From NCBI GenBank assembly GCA_963680875.1, contig OY804583.1:38065982-38129981 (forward strand): DNA of 64,000 nt, in the 5' to 3' direction. Of the stretch, positions 39,701-53,000 are shown piece after piece. The translations under genes and the position numbers were made by a program. Position 1 is the first letter of the stretch; each line of letters begins with the position of its first letter. The notes beneath the pieces are model-generated. The model did no database searches, was not told the origin of the DNA, and worked only from the letters and a program-made list of their open reading frames with translations. The DNA comes from Bathymodiolus brooksi. Taxonomy: Eukaryota > Mollusca > Bivalvia > Mytilida > Modiolidae.

Positions 39701-41952
39701 TAGAAGTGCTTCCCACATGTGACTTCAATAAAAGTGGCTGGGTTTAACTAGTTTTATTGACCTATAGCTCCCCTCTTAGTGAAACACTGCATTCATAGAA
39801 GTGATTCCCACATGTGACTTCAATAAAAAGTGGCTGGGTTTAACTAGTTGTATTGACCTAAAGCTCCCCTCTTAGTGAAACACTGCTTTCATAGAAGTGC
39901 TTCCCACATGTGACTTCAATAAAAAGTGGCTGGGTTTAACTAGTTTTATTGACCTAAAGCTCCCCTCTTAGTGAAACACTGCGTTCATAGAAGTGCTTCC
40001 CACATGTGACTTCAATAAAAAGTGGCTGGGTTTAACTAGTTTTATTGACCTAAAGCTCCCCTCTTAGTGAAGCACTGCATTCATAGAAGTGCTTCCCACA
40101 TGTGACTTCAATAAAAAGTGGCTGGGTTTAACTAGTTTTATTGACCTAAATCTTCCCTCTTAGTCAAACACTACGTTCATAGAAGTGCTTCCCACATGTG
40201 ACTTCAATAAAAAGTGGCTTGGTTTAACTAGTTTTATTGACCTAAAGCTCCCGTCTAGGTCAAACACTGTGTTCATAGAAGGTGCTTCCCACGTGTGACT
40301 TCAATAAAAAGTGGCTTGGTTTAACTAGTTTTATTGACCTAAAGCTCCCCTCTTAGTGAAACACTGCATTCATAGAAGTGATTCCCACATGTGACTTCAA
40401 TAAAAAGTGGCTGGGCTTAACTAGTTTTATTGACCTAAAGCTCCCCTCTTAGTGAAACACTGCGTTCATAGAAGTGCTTCCCACATGTGACTTCAATAAA
40501 AAGTGGCTGGGTTTAACTAGTTTTATTGACCTAAAGCTCCCCTCTTAGTGAAACACTGCGTTCATAGAAGTGCTTCCCACATGTGACTTCAATAAAAAGT
40601 GGCTGGGTTTAACTACTTTTATTGACCTAAAGCTCCCCTCTTAGTGAAACACTGCTTTCATAGAAGTGCTTCCCACATGTGACTTCAATAAAAAGTGGCT
40701 GGGTTTAACTAGTTTTATTGACCTAAATCTCCCCTCTTAGTGAAACACTGCGTTCATAGAAGTGCTTCCCACATGTGACTTCAATAAAAAGTGGCTGGGT
40801 TTAACTGGTTTTATTGGTCTAAAGCTCCCCTCTTAGTGAAGCACTGCATTCATAGAAGTGCTTCCCACATGTGACTTCAATAAAAAGTGGCTGGGTTTAA
40901 CTAGTTTTATTGACCTAAATCTTCCCTCTTAGTCAAACACTACGTTCATAGAAGTGCTTCCCACATGTGACTTCAATAAAAAGTGGCTTGGTTTAACTAG
41001 TTTTATTGACCTAAAGCTCCCGTCTACGTCAAACACTGTGTTCATAGAAGGTGCTTCCCACATGTGACTTCAATAAAAAGTGGCTTGGTTTAACTAGTTT
41101 TATTGACCTAAAGCTCCCCTCTTAGTGAAACACTGCATTCATAGAAGTGATTCCCACATGTGACTTCAATAAAAAGTGGCTGGGCTTAACTAGTTTTATT
41201 GACCTAAAGCTCCCCTCTTAGTGAAACACTGCGTTCATAGAAGTGCTTCCCACATGTGACTTCAATGAAAAGTGGCTGGGTTTAACTAGTTTTATTGACC
41301 TAAAGCTCCCCTCTTAGTGAAACACTGCGTTCATAGAAGTGCTTCCCACATGTGACTTCAATAAAAAGTGGCTGGGCTTAACTACTTTTTTTGACCTAAA
41401 GCTCCCCTCTTAGTGAAACACTGCTTTCATAGAAGTGCTTCCCACATGTGACTTCAATAAAAAGTGGCTGGGTTTAACTAGTTTTATTGACCTAAATCTC
41501 CCCTCTTAGTGAAACACTGCGTTCATAGAAGTGCTTCCCACATGTGACTTCAATAAAAAGTGGCTGGGTTTAACTAGTTTTATTGACCTAAAGCTCCCCT
41601 CTTAGTGAAACACTGCTTTCATAGAAGTGATTCCCACATGTGACTTCAATAAAAAGTGGCTGGATTTAACTAGTTTTATTGACCTAAAGCTCCCCTCTTA
41701 ATGAAACACTGCTTTCATAGAAGTGCTTCCCACATGTGACTTCAATAAAAAGTGGCTGGGTTTAACTAGTTTTATTGACCAAAAGCTCCCCTCTTAGTGA
41801 AACACTGCGTTCATAGAAGTGCTTCCCACATGTGACTTCAATAAAAAGTGGCTGGGTTTAACTAGTTTTATTGGTCTAAAGCTCCCCTCTTAGTGAAGCA
41901 CTGCATTCATAGAAGTGCTTCCCACATGTGACTTCAATAAAAAGTGGCTGGG
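35494..41952. repeat. 85-mer super-repeat, segment B (6459 bp)
   Basis: Partner of 27326-33784 at offset 8168 bp, with the same nested 2305-bp pair (about 37743-39553 and 40048-41858). After 41952 the match decays: 'gggatt' against 'gggttt', 'aaatact' against 'aaatctt', then 'catatg' against 'cacatg'. The continuation instead follows monomers related to 24.7-26.1 kb. Confidence 0.93.
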
Positions 41953-44500
41953 ATTAACTAGTTTTATTGACCTAAATACTCCCTCTTAGTCAAACACTAC
42001 GTTCATAGAAGTGCTTCCCATATGTGACTTCAATAAAAAGTGGCTGGGTTTAACTAGTTTTATTGACCTAAAGCTCCCGTCTAGGTCAAACACTGTGTTC
42101 ATAGAAGGTGCTTCCCACATGTGACTTCAATAAAAAGTGGCTTGGTTTAACTAGTTTTATTGACCTATAGCTCCCCTCTTAGTGAAACACTGCATTCATA
42201 GAAGTGATTCCCACATGTGACTTCAATAAAAAGTGGCTGGGTTTAGCTAGTTTTATTGACCTAAAGCTCCCCTCTTAGTGAAACACTGCTTTCATAGAAG
42301 TGCTTCCCACATGTGACTTTAATAAAAAGTGGCTGGGTTTAACTAGTTTTATTGACCTAAAGCTCCCCTCTTAGTGAAACACTGCGTTCATAGAAGTGCT
42401 TCCCACATGTGACTTCAATAAAACGTGGCTGGGTTTAACTAGTTTTATTGACCTAAAGCTCCCCTCTTAGTGAAACACTGCTTTCATAGAAGTGCTTCCC
42501 ACATGTGACTTCAATAAAAAGTGGCTGGGTTTAACTAGTTGTATTGACCTAAAGCTCCCCTCTAGCTAAAACACTGTGTTCATAGAAGGTGCTTTTCACA
42601 TGTGACTTCAATAAAAAGTGGCTGGGTTTAACTAGTTTTATTGACCTAAAGCTCCCCTCTTAGTTAAACACTGCGTTCATAGAAGTGCTTCCCACATGTG
42701 ACTTCAATAAAACGTGGCTGGGTTTAACTAGTTTTATTGACCTAAAGCTCCCCTCTTAGTGAAACACTACCTTCATAGAAGTATTTCCCACATGTGACTT
42801 CAATAACAAGTGGCTGGGTTTAACTAGTTTTATTGACCTAAAGCTCCCCTCTTAGTGAAGCACTACGTTCATAGAAGTGCTTCCCACATGTGACTTCAAT
42901 AAAAAGTGGCTGGGTTTAACTAGTTTTATTGACCTAAAGCTTCACTCTTAGTCAAACACTGCGTTCATAGAAGTGCTTCCCACATGTGACTTCAATAAAA
43001 AGTGGCTGGGTTTAACTAGTTTTATTGACCTAAATCTCCCCTCTTAGTGAAACACTGCGTTCATAGAAGTGCTCTCCACATGTGACTTCAATAAAACGTG
43101 GCTGGGTTTAACTAGTTTTATTGACCTAAAGCTCCCCTCTAGGTGAAACACTGCGTTCATAGAAGTGCTTCCCACATGTGACTTCAATAAAAAGTGGCTG
43201 GGTTTAACTAGTTTTATTGACATAAAGCTCCCCTCTTAGTGAAACACTGCTTTCATAGAAGTGATTCCCACATGTGACTTCAATAAAAAGTGGCTGGGTT
43301 TAACTAGTTTTATTGACCTAAAGCTCCCCTCTTAGTGAAACACTGCATTCATAGAAGTGCTTCCCACATGTGACTTCAATAAAAGGTGGCTGGGTTTAAC
43401 TAGTTTTATTGACCTAAATCTTCCCTCTTAGTCAAACACTACGTTCATAGAAGTGCTTCCCATATGTGACTTCAATAAAAAGTGGCTGGGTTTAACTAGT
43501 TTTATTGACCTAAAGCTCCCGTCTAGGTCAAACACTGTGTTCATAGAAGGTGCTTCCCACATGTGACTTCAATAAAAGTGGCTGGGTTTAACTAGTTTTA
43601 TTGACCTATAGCTCCCCTCTTAGTGAAACACTGCATTCATAGAAGTGATTCCCACATGTGACTTCAATAAAAAGTGGCTGGGTTTAACTAGTTTTATTGA
43701 CCTAAAGCTCCCCTCTTAGTGAAACACTGCTTTCATAGAAGTGCTTCCCATATGTGACTTCAATAAAAAGTGGCTGGGTTTAACTAGTTTTATTGACCTA
43801 AAGCTCCCCTCTTAGTGAAACACTGCGTTCATAGAAGTGCTTCCCACATGTGACTTCAATAAAAAGTGGCTGGGTTTAACTAGTTTTATTGACCTAAAGC
43901 TCCCCTCTTAGTGAAACACTGCTTTCATAGAAGTGCTTCCCACATGTGACTTCAATAAAAAGTGGCTGGGTTTAACTAGTTTTATTGACCTAAATCTCCC
44001 CTCTTAGTTAAACACTGCGTTCATAGAAGTGCTTCCCACATGTGACTTCAATAAAAGTGGCTGGGTTTAACTAGTTTTATTGACCTAAAGCTCCCCTCTT
44101 AGTGAAACACTGCCTTCATAGAAGTATTTCCCACATGTGACTTCAATAACAAGTGGCTGGGTTTAACTAGTTTTATTGACCTAAAGCTCCCCTCTTAGTG
44201 AAGCACTACGTTCATAGAAGTGCTTCCCACATGTGACTTCAATAAAAAGTGGCTGGGTTTAACTAGTTTTATTGACCTAAAGCTTCCCTCTTAGTCAAAC
44301 ACTGCGTTCATAGAAGTGCTTCACACATGTGACTTCAATAAAAAGTGGCTGGATTTAACTAGTTTTATTGACCTAAATCTCCCCTCTTAGTGAAACACTG
44401 CGTTCATAGAAGTGCTCTCCACATGTGACTTCAATAAAACGTGGCTGGGTTTAACTAGTTTTATTGACCTAAAGCTCCCCTCTAGGTGAAACACTGGGTT
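41953..44500. repeat. Transition into the 33-mer domain
   Basis: From the monomer at 41908, thirteen monomers (1250 bp) lead to the 'gacataaag' monomer at 43158, and fourteen more (1343 bp) to 44501. The first part resembles 24.7-26.1 kb ('gactttaat', 'gcttttcac', 'agttaaac', 'agtatttccc'). The second part already has the 10-monomer order of the 33-mer HOR, but the first 'gacataaag' monomer lacks the 'actggg' mark seen later. Confidence 0.86.
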
Positions 44501-47500
44501 CATAGAAGTGCTTCCCACATGTGACTTCAATAAAAAGTGGCTGGGTTTAACTAGTTTTATTGACATAAAGCTCCCCTCTTAGTGAAACACTGCTTTCATA
44601 GAAGTGCTTCCCACATGTGACTTCAATAAAAAGTGGCTGGGTTTAACTAGTTTTATTGACCTAAAGCTCCCCTCTTAGTGAAACACTGCATTCGTAGAAG
44701 TGCTTCCCACATGTGACTTCAATAAAAGGTGGCTGGGTTTAACTAGTTTTATTGACCTAAATCTTCCCTCTTAGTCAAACACTACGTTCATAGAAGTGCT
44801 TCCCATATGTGACTTCAATAAAAAGTGGCTGGGTTTAACTAGTTTTATTGACCTAAAGCTCCCCTCTTAGTGAAACACTGCTTTCATAGAAGTGCTTCCC
44901 ACATGTGACTTCAATAAAAAGTGGCTGGGCTTAACTAGTTTTATTGACCTAAAGCTCCCCTCTTAGTGAAACACTGCGTTCATAGAAGTGCTTCCCACAT
45001 GTGATTTCAATAAAAAGTGGCTGGGTTTAACTAGTTTTATTGACCTAAAGCTCCCCTCTTAGTGAAACACTGCTTTCATAGAAGTGCTTCCCACATGTGA
45101 CTTCAATAAAAAGTGGCTGGGTTTAACTAGTTGTATTGACCTAAAGCTCCCCTCTAGCTAAAACACTGTGTTCATAGAAGGTGCTTTTCACATGTGACTT
45201 CAATAAAAAGTGGCTGGGTTTAACTAGTTTTATTGACCTAAAGCTCCCCTCTTAGTGAAACATTGCGTTCATAGAAGTGCTTCCCACATGTGACTTCAAT
45301 AAAAAGTGGCTGGGTTTAACTAGTTTTATTGACCTAAATCTCCCCTCTTAGTGAAACACTGCGTTCATAGAAGTGCTTCCCACATGTGACTTCAATAAAA
45401 AGTGGCTGGGTTTAACTAGTTTTATTGACCTAAAGCTCCCCTCTTAGTGAAACACTGCTTTCATAGAAGTGATTCCCACATGTGACTTCAATAAAAAGTG
45501 GCTGGGTTTAACTAGTTTTATTGACCTAAAGCTCCCCTCTTAGTGAAACACTGCTTTCATAGAAGTGCTTCCCACATGTGACTTCAATAAAAAGTGGCTG
45601 GGTTTAACAAGTTTTATTGACCTAAAGCTCCCCTCTAGGTGAAACACTGTGTTCATAGAAGGTGCTTACCACATGTGACTTCAATAAAAAGTGGCTGGGT
45701 TTAACTAGTTTTATTGACCAAAATCTCCCCTCTTAGTGAAACACTGCGTTCATAGAAGTGCTTCCCACATGTGACTTCAATAAAAAGTGGCTGGGTTTAA
45801 CTAGTTTTATTGGTCTAAAGCTCCCCTCTTAGTGAAGCACTGCATTCATAGAAGTGCTTCCCACATGTGACTTCAATAAAAAGTGGCTGGGTTTAACTAG
45901 TTTTATTGACCTAAAGCTTCCCTCTTAGTCAAACACTACGTTCATAGAAGTGCTTCCCATATGTGACTTCAATAAAAAGTGGCTGGGTTTAACTAGTTTT
46001 ATTGACCTAAAGCTCCCGTCTAGGTCAAACACTGTGTTCATAGAAGGTGCTTCCCACATGTGACTTCAATAAAAAGTGGCTTGGTTTAACTAGTTTTATT
46101 GACCTAAAGCTCCCCTCTTAGTGAAACACTGCATTCATAGAAGTGATTCCCACATGTGACTTCAATAAAATATGGCTGGGTTTAACTAGTTTTATTGACC
46201 TAAAGCTCCCCTCTTAGTGAAACACTGCTTTCATAGAAGTGCTTCCCACATGTGACTTCAATAAAAAGTGGCTGGGTTTAACTAGTTTTATTGACCTAAA
46301 GCTCCCCTCTTAGTGAAACACTGCGTTCATAGAAGTGCTTCCCACATGTGACTTCAATAAAAAGTGGCTGGGTTTAACTAGTTTTATTGACCTAAAGCTC
46401 CCCTCTTAGTGAAACACTGCTTTCATAGAAGTGCTTCCCACATGTGACTTCAATAAAAAGTGGCTGGGTTTAACTAGTTGTATTGACCTAAAGCTCCCCT
46501 CTAGCTAAAACACTGCGTTCATAGAAGGTGCTTTTCACATGTGACTTCAATAAAAAGTGGCTGGGTTTAACTAGTTTTATTGACCTAAAGCTCCCCTCTT
46601 AGTAAAACACTGCGTTCATAGAAGTGCTTCCCACATGTGACTTCAATAAAACGTGGCTGGGTTTAACTAGTTTTATTGACCTAAAGCTCCCGTCTAGGTC
46701 AAACACTGTGTTCATAGAAGGTGCTTCCCACATGTGACTTCAATAACAAGTGGCTGGGTTTAACTAGTTTTATTGACCTATAGCTCCCCTCTTAGTGAAA
46801 CACTGCATTCATAGAAGTGATTCCCACATGTGACTTCAATAAAAAGTGGCTGGGTTTAACTAGTTTTATTGACCTAAAGCTCCCCTCTTAGTGAAACACT
46901 GCTTTCATAGAAGTGCTTCCCATATGTGACTTCAATAAAAAGTGGCTGGGTTTAACTAGTTTTATTGACCTAAAGCTCCCCTCTTAGTGAAACACTGCGT
47001 TCATAGAAGTGCTTCCCACATGTGACTTCAATAAAAAGTGGCTGGGTTTAACTAGTTTTATTGACCTAAAGCTCCCCTCTTAGTGAAACACTGCTTTCAT
47101 AGAAGTGCTTCCCACATGTGACTTCAATAAAAAGTGGCTGGGTTTAACTAGTTTTATTGACCTAAATCTCCCCTCTTAGTTAAACACTGCGTTCATAGAA
47201 GTGCTTCCCACATGTGACTTCAATAAAAGTGGCTGGGTTTAACTAGTTTTATTGACCTAAAGCTCCCCTCTTAGTGAAACACTGCCTTCATAGAAGTATT
47301 TCCCACATGTGACTTCAATAACAAGTGGCTGGGTTTAACTAGTTTTATTGACCTAAAGCTCCCCTCTTAGTGAAGCACTACGTTCATAGAAGTGCTTCCC
47401 ACATGTGACTTCAATAAAAAGTGGCTGGGTTTAACTAGTTTTATTGACCTAAAGCTTCCCTCTTAGTCAAACACTGCGTTCATAGAAGTGCTTCACACAT

Positions 47501-47672
47501 GTGACTTCAATAAAAAGTGGCTGGATTTAACTAGTTTTATTGACCTAAATCTCCCCTCTTAGTGAAACACTGCGTTCATAGAAGTGCTCTCCACATGTGA
47601 CTTCAATAAAACGTGGCTGGGTTTAACTAGTTTTATTGACCTAAAGCTCCCCTCTAGGTGAAACACTGGGTT
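44501..47672. repeat. 33-mer HOR, copy 1 (3172 bp)
   Basis: It starts after the diagnostic 'aacactgggttc'. Thirty-three monomers with five extra Gs and one deletion give 33x96+4. Markers in order are 'gcattcgtag', 'catgtgatttc', 'gcttttcac', 'ttaacaag', 'gcttaccac', 'gaccaaaatc', 'aaaatatgg', 'agtaaaac', 'aataacaag', 'acctatag', 'agtatttccc', 'cttcacacatg' and 'gtgctctcc'. Confidence 0.95.
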
Positions 47673-48631
47673 CATAGAAGTGCTTCCCACATGTGACTTC
47701 AATAAAAAGTGGCTGGGTTTAACTAGTTTTATTGACATAAAGCTCCCCTCTTAGTGAAACACTGCATTCATAGAAGTGATTCCCACATGTGACTTCAATA
47801 AAAAGTGGCTGGGTTTAACTAGTTTTATTGACCTAAAGCTCCCCTCTTAGTGAAACACTGCTTTCATAGAAGTGCTTCCCATATGTGACTTCAATAAAAA
47901 GTGGCTGGGTTTAACTAGTTTTATTGACCTAAAGCTCCCCTCTTAGTGAAACACTGCGTTCATAGAAGTGCTTCCCACATGTGACTTCAATAAAAAGTGG
48001 CTGGGTTTAACTAGTTTTATTGACCTAAAGCTCCCCTCTTAGTGAAACACTGCTTTCATAGAAGTGCTTCCCACATGTGACTTCAATAAAAAGTGGCTGG
48101 GTTTAACTAGTTTTATTGACCTAAATCTCCCCTCTTAGTTAAACACTGCGTTCATAGAAGTGCTTCCCACATGTGACTTCAATAAAAGTGGCTGGGTTTA
48201 ACTAGTTTTATTGACCTAAAGCTCCCCTCTTAGTGAAACACTGCCTTCATAGAAGTATTTCCCACATGTGACTTCAATAACAAGTGGCTGGGTTTAACTA
48301 GTTTTATTGACCTAAAGCTCCCCTCTTAGTGAAGCACTACGTTCATAGAAGTGCTTCCCACATGTGACTTCAATAAAAAGTGGCTGGGTTTAACTAGTTT
48401 TATTGACCTAAAGCTTCCCTCTTAGTCAAACACTGCGTTCATAGAAGTGCTTCACACATGTGACTTCAATAAAAAGTGGCTGGATTTAACTAGTTTTATT
48501 GACCTAAATCTCCCCTCTTAGTGAAACACTGCGTTCATAGAAGTGCTCTCCACATGTGACTTCAATAAAACGTGGCTGGGTTTAACTAGTTTTATTGACC
48601 TAAAGCTCCCCTCTAGGTGAAACACTGGGTT
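47673..48631. repeat. 10-mer unit (959 bp) between 'actggg' marks
   Basis: Ten monomers with one deletion (10x96-1). The block is a tandem duplicate of the last ten monomers of the preceding HOR, from the 'gacataaag' join through 'gattccc', 'cccatatg', plain, 'aaatct...agttaaac', the 95-bp monomer, 'agtatttccc', 'actacg', 'cttcacac' and 'gtgctctcc'. Confidence 0.94.
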
Positions 48632-50069
48632 CATAGAAGTGCTTCCCACATGTGACTTCAATAAAAAGTGGCTGGGTTTAACTAGTTTTATTGACATAAA
48701 GCTCCCCTCTTAGTGAAACACTGCTTTCATAGAAGTGCTTCCCACATGTGACTTCAATAAAAAGTGGCTGGGTTTAACTAGTTTTATTGACCTAAAGCTC
48801 CCCTCTTAGTGAAACACTGCATTCGTAGAAGTGCTTCCCACATGTGACTTCAATAAAAGGTGGCTGGGTTTAACTAGTTTTATTGACCTAAATCTTCCCT
48901 CTTAGTCAAACACTACGTTCATAGAAGTGCTTCCCATATGTGACTTCAATAAAAAGTGGCTGGGTTTAACTAGTTTTATTGACCTAAAGCTCCCCTCTTA
49001 GTGAAACACTGCTTTCATAGAAGTGCTTCCCACATGTGACTTCAATAAAAAGTGGCTGGGCTTAACTAGTTTTATTGACCTAAAGCTCCCCTCTTAGTGA
49101 AACACTGCGTTCATAGAAGTGCTTCCCACATGTGATTTCAATAAAAAGTGGCTGGGTTTAACTAGTTTTATTGACCTAAAGCTCCCCTCTTAGTGAAACA
49201 CTGCTTTCATAGAAGTGCTTCCCACATGTGACTTCAATAAAAAGTGGCTGGGTTTAACTAGTTTTATTGACCTAAAGCTCCCCTCTTAGTGAAACACTGC
49301 TTTCATAGAAGTGCTTCCCACATGTGACTTCAATAAAAAGTGGCTGGGTTTAACTAGTTTTATTGACCTAAATCTCCCCTCTTAGTTAAACACTGCGTTC
49401 ATAGAAGTGCTTCCCACATGTGACTTCAATAAAAGTGGCTGGGTTTAACTAGTTTTATTGACCTAAAGCTCCCCTCTTAGTGAAACACTGCTTTCATAGA
49501 AGTATTTCCCACATGTGACTTCAATAACAAGTGGCTGGGTTTAACTAGTTTTATTGACCGAAATCTCCCCTCTTAGTTAAACACTGCGTTCATAGAAGTG
49601 CTTCCCACATGTGACTTCAATAAAAGTGGCTGGGTTTAACTAGTTTTATTGACCTAAAGCTCCCCTCTTAGTGAAACACTGCCTTCATAGAAGTATTTCC
49701 CACATGTGACTTCAATAACAAGTGGCTGGGTTTAACTAGTTTTATTGACCTAAAGCTCCCCTCTTAGTGAAGCACTACGTTCATAGAAGTGCTTCCCACA
49801 TGTGACTTCAATAAAAAGTGGCTGGGTTTAACTAGTTTTATTGACCTAAAGCTTCCCTCTTAGTCAAACACTGCGTTCATAGAAGTGCTTCACACATGTG
49901 ACTTCAATAAAAAGTGGCTGGATTTAACTAGTTTTATTGACCTAAATCTCCCCTCTTAGTGAAACACTGCGTTCATAGAAGTGCTCTCCACATGTGACTT
50001 CAATAAAACGTGGCTGGGTTTAACTAGTTTTATTGACCTAAAGCTCCCCTCTAGGTGAAACACTGGGTT
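48632..50069. repeat. Short HOR variant (15 monomers, 1438 bp)
   Basis: The first six monomers are the start of the 33-mer. It then jumps to the late part, with 'aaatct...agttaaac' occurring twice. 15x96-2 fits the two 95-bp monomers. The monomer at 49495-49590 is a hybrid: 'gctttc' head, 'agtatttccc/aataacaag' body and a unique 'gaccgaaatct' tail. Confidence 0.92.
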
Positions 50070-53000
50070 CATAGAAGTGCTTCCCACATGTGACTTCAAT
50101 AAAAAGTGGCTGGGTTTAACTAGTTTTATTGACATAAAGCTCCCCTCTTAGTGAAACACTGCTTTCATAGAAGTGCTTCCCACATGTGACTTCAATAAAA
50201 AGTGGCTGGGTTTAACTAGTTTTATTGACCTAAAGCTCCCCTCTTAGTGAAACACTGCATTCGTAGAAGTGCTTCCCACATGTGACTTCAATAAAAGGTG
50301 GCTGGGTTTAACTAGTTTTATTGACCTAAATCTTCCCTCTTAGTCAAACACTACGTTCATAGAAGTGCTTCCCATATGTGACTTCAATAAAAAGTGGCTG
50401 GGTTTAACTAGTTTTATTGACCTAAAGCTCCCCTCTTAGTGAAACACTGCTTTCATAGAAGTGCTTCCCACATGTGACTTCAATAAAAAGTGGCTGGGCT
50501 TAACTAGTTTTATTGACCTAAAGCTCCCCTCTTAGTGAAACACTGCGTTCATAGAAGTGCTTCCCACATGTGATTTCAATAAAAAGTGGCTGGGTTTAAC
50601 TAGTTTTATTGACCTAAAGCTCCCCTCTTAGTGAAACACTGCTTTCATAGAAGTGCTTCCCACATGTGACTTCAATAAAAAGTGGCTGGGTTTAACTAGT
50701 TTTATTGACCTAAAGCTCCCCTCTTAGTGAAACACTGCTTTCATAGAAGTGCTTCCCACATGTGACTTCAATAAAAAGTGGCTGGGTTTAACTAGTTTTA
50801 TTGACCTAAAGCTCCCCTCTTAGTGAAACATTGCGTTCATAGAAGTGCTTCCCACATGTGACTTCAATAAAAAGTGGCTGGGTTTAACTAGTTTTATTGA
50901 CCTAAATCTCCCCTCTTAGTGAAACACTGCGTTCATAGAAGTGCTTCCCACATGTGACTTCAATAAAAAGTGGCTGGGTTTAACTAGTTTTATTGACCTA
51001 AAGCTCCCCTCTTAGTGAAACACTGCTTTCATAGAAGTGATTCCCACATGTGACTTCAATAAAAAGTGGCTGGGTTTAACTAGTTTTATTGACCTAAAGC
51101 TCCCCTCTTAGTGAAACACTGCTTTCATAGAAGTGCTTCCCACATGTGACTTCAATAAAAAGTGGCTGGGTTTAACAAGTTTTATTGACCTAAAGCTCCC
51201 CTCTAGGTGAAACACTGTGTTCATAGAAGGTGCTTACCACATGTGACTTCAATAAAAAGTGGCTGGGTTTAACTAGTTTTATTGACCAAAATCTCCCCTC
51301 TTAGTGAAACACTGCGTTCATAGAAGTGCTTCCCACATGTGACTTCAATAAAAAGTGGCTGGGTTTAACTAGTTTTATTGTTCTAAAGCTCCCCTCTTAG
51401 TGAAGCACTGCATTCATAGAAGTGCTTCCCACATGTGACTTCAATAAAAAGTGGCTGGGTTTAACTAGTTTTATTGACCTAAAGCTTCCCTCTTAGTCAA
51501 ACACTACGTTCATAGAAGTGCTTCCCATATGTGACTTCAATAAAAAGTGGCTGGGTTTAACTAGTTTTATTGACCTAAAGCTCCCGTCTAGGTCAAACAC
51601 TGTGTTCATAGAAGGTGCTTCCCACATGTGACTTCAATAAAAAGTGGCTTGGTTTAACTAGTTTTATTGACCTAAAGCTCCCCTCTTAGTGAAACACTGC
51701 ATTCATAGAAGTGATTCCCACATGTGACTTCAATAAAATATGGCTGGGTTTAACTAGTTTTATTGACCTAAAGCTCCCCTCTTAGTGAAACACTGCTTTC
51801 ATAGAAGTGCTTCCCACATGTGACTTCAATAAAAAGTGGCTGGGTTTAACTAGTTTTATTGACCTAAAGCTCCCCTCTTAGTGAAACACTGCTTTCATAG
51901 AAGTGCTTCCCACATGTGACTTCAATAAAAAGTGGCTGGGTTTAACTAGTTGTATTGACCTAAAGCTCCCCTCTAGCTAAAACACTGCGTTCATAGAAGG
52001 TGCTTTTCACATGTGACTTCAATAAAAAGTGGCTGGGTTTAACTAGTTTTATTGACCTAAAGCTCCCCTCTTAGTAAAACACTGCGTTCATAGAAGTGCT
52101 TCCCACATGTGACTTCAATAAAACGTGGCTGGGTTTAACTAGTTTTATTGACCTAAAGCTCCCGTCTAGGTCAAACACTGTGTTCATAGAAGGTGCTTCC
52201 CACATGTGACTTCAATAACAAGTGGCTGGGTTTAACTAGTTTTATTGACCTAAAGCTCCCGTCTAGGTCAAACACTGTGTTCATAGAAGGTGCTTCCCAC
52301 ATGTGACTTCAATAAAAAGTGGCTTGGTTTAACTAGTTTTATTGACCTAAAGCTCCCCTCTTAGTGAAACACTGCATTCATAGAAGTGATTCCCACATGT
52401 GACTTCAATAAAATATGGCTGGGTTTAACTAGTTTTATTGACCTAAAGCTCCCCTCTTAGTGAAACACTGCTTTCATAGAAGTGCTTCCCACATGTGACT
52501 TCAATAAAAAGTGGCTGGGTTTAACTAGTTTTATTGACCTAAAGCTCCCCTCTTAGTGAAACACTGCGTTCATAGAAGTGCTTCCCACATGTGACTTCAA
52601 TAAAAAGTGGCTGGGTTTAACTAGTTTTATTGACCTAAAGCTCCCCTCTTAGTGAAACACTGCTTTCATAGAAGTGCTTCCCACATGTGACTTCAATAAA
52701 AAGTGGCTGGGTTTAACTAGTTGTATTGACCTAAAGCTCCCCTCTAGCTAAAACACTGCGTTCATAGAAGGTGCTTTTCACATGTGACTTCAATAAAAAG
52801 TGGCTGGGTTTAACTAGTTTTATTGACCTAAAGCTCCCCTCTTAGTAAAACACTGCGTTCATAGAAGTGCTTCCCACATGTGACTTCAATAAAACGTGGC
52901 TGGGTTTAACTAGTTTTATTGACCTAAAGCTCCCGTCTAGGTCAAACACTGTGTTCATAGAAGGTGCTTCCCACATGTGACTTCAATAACAAGTGGCTGG

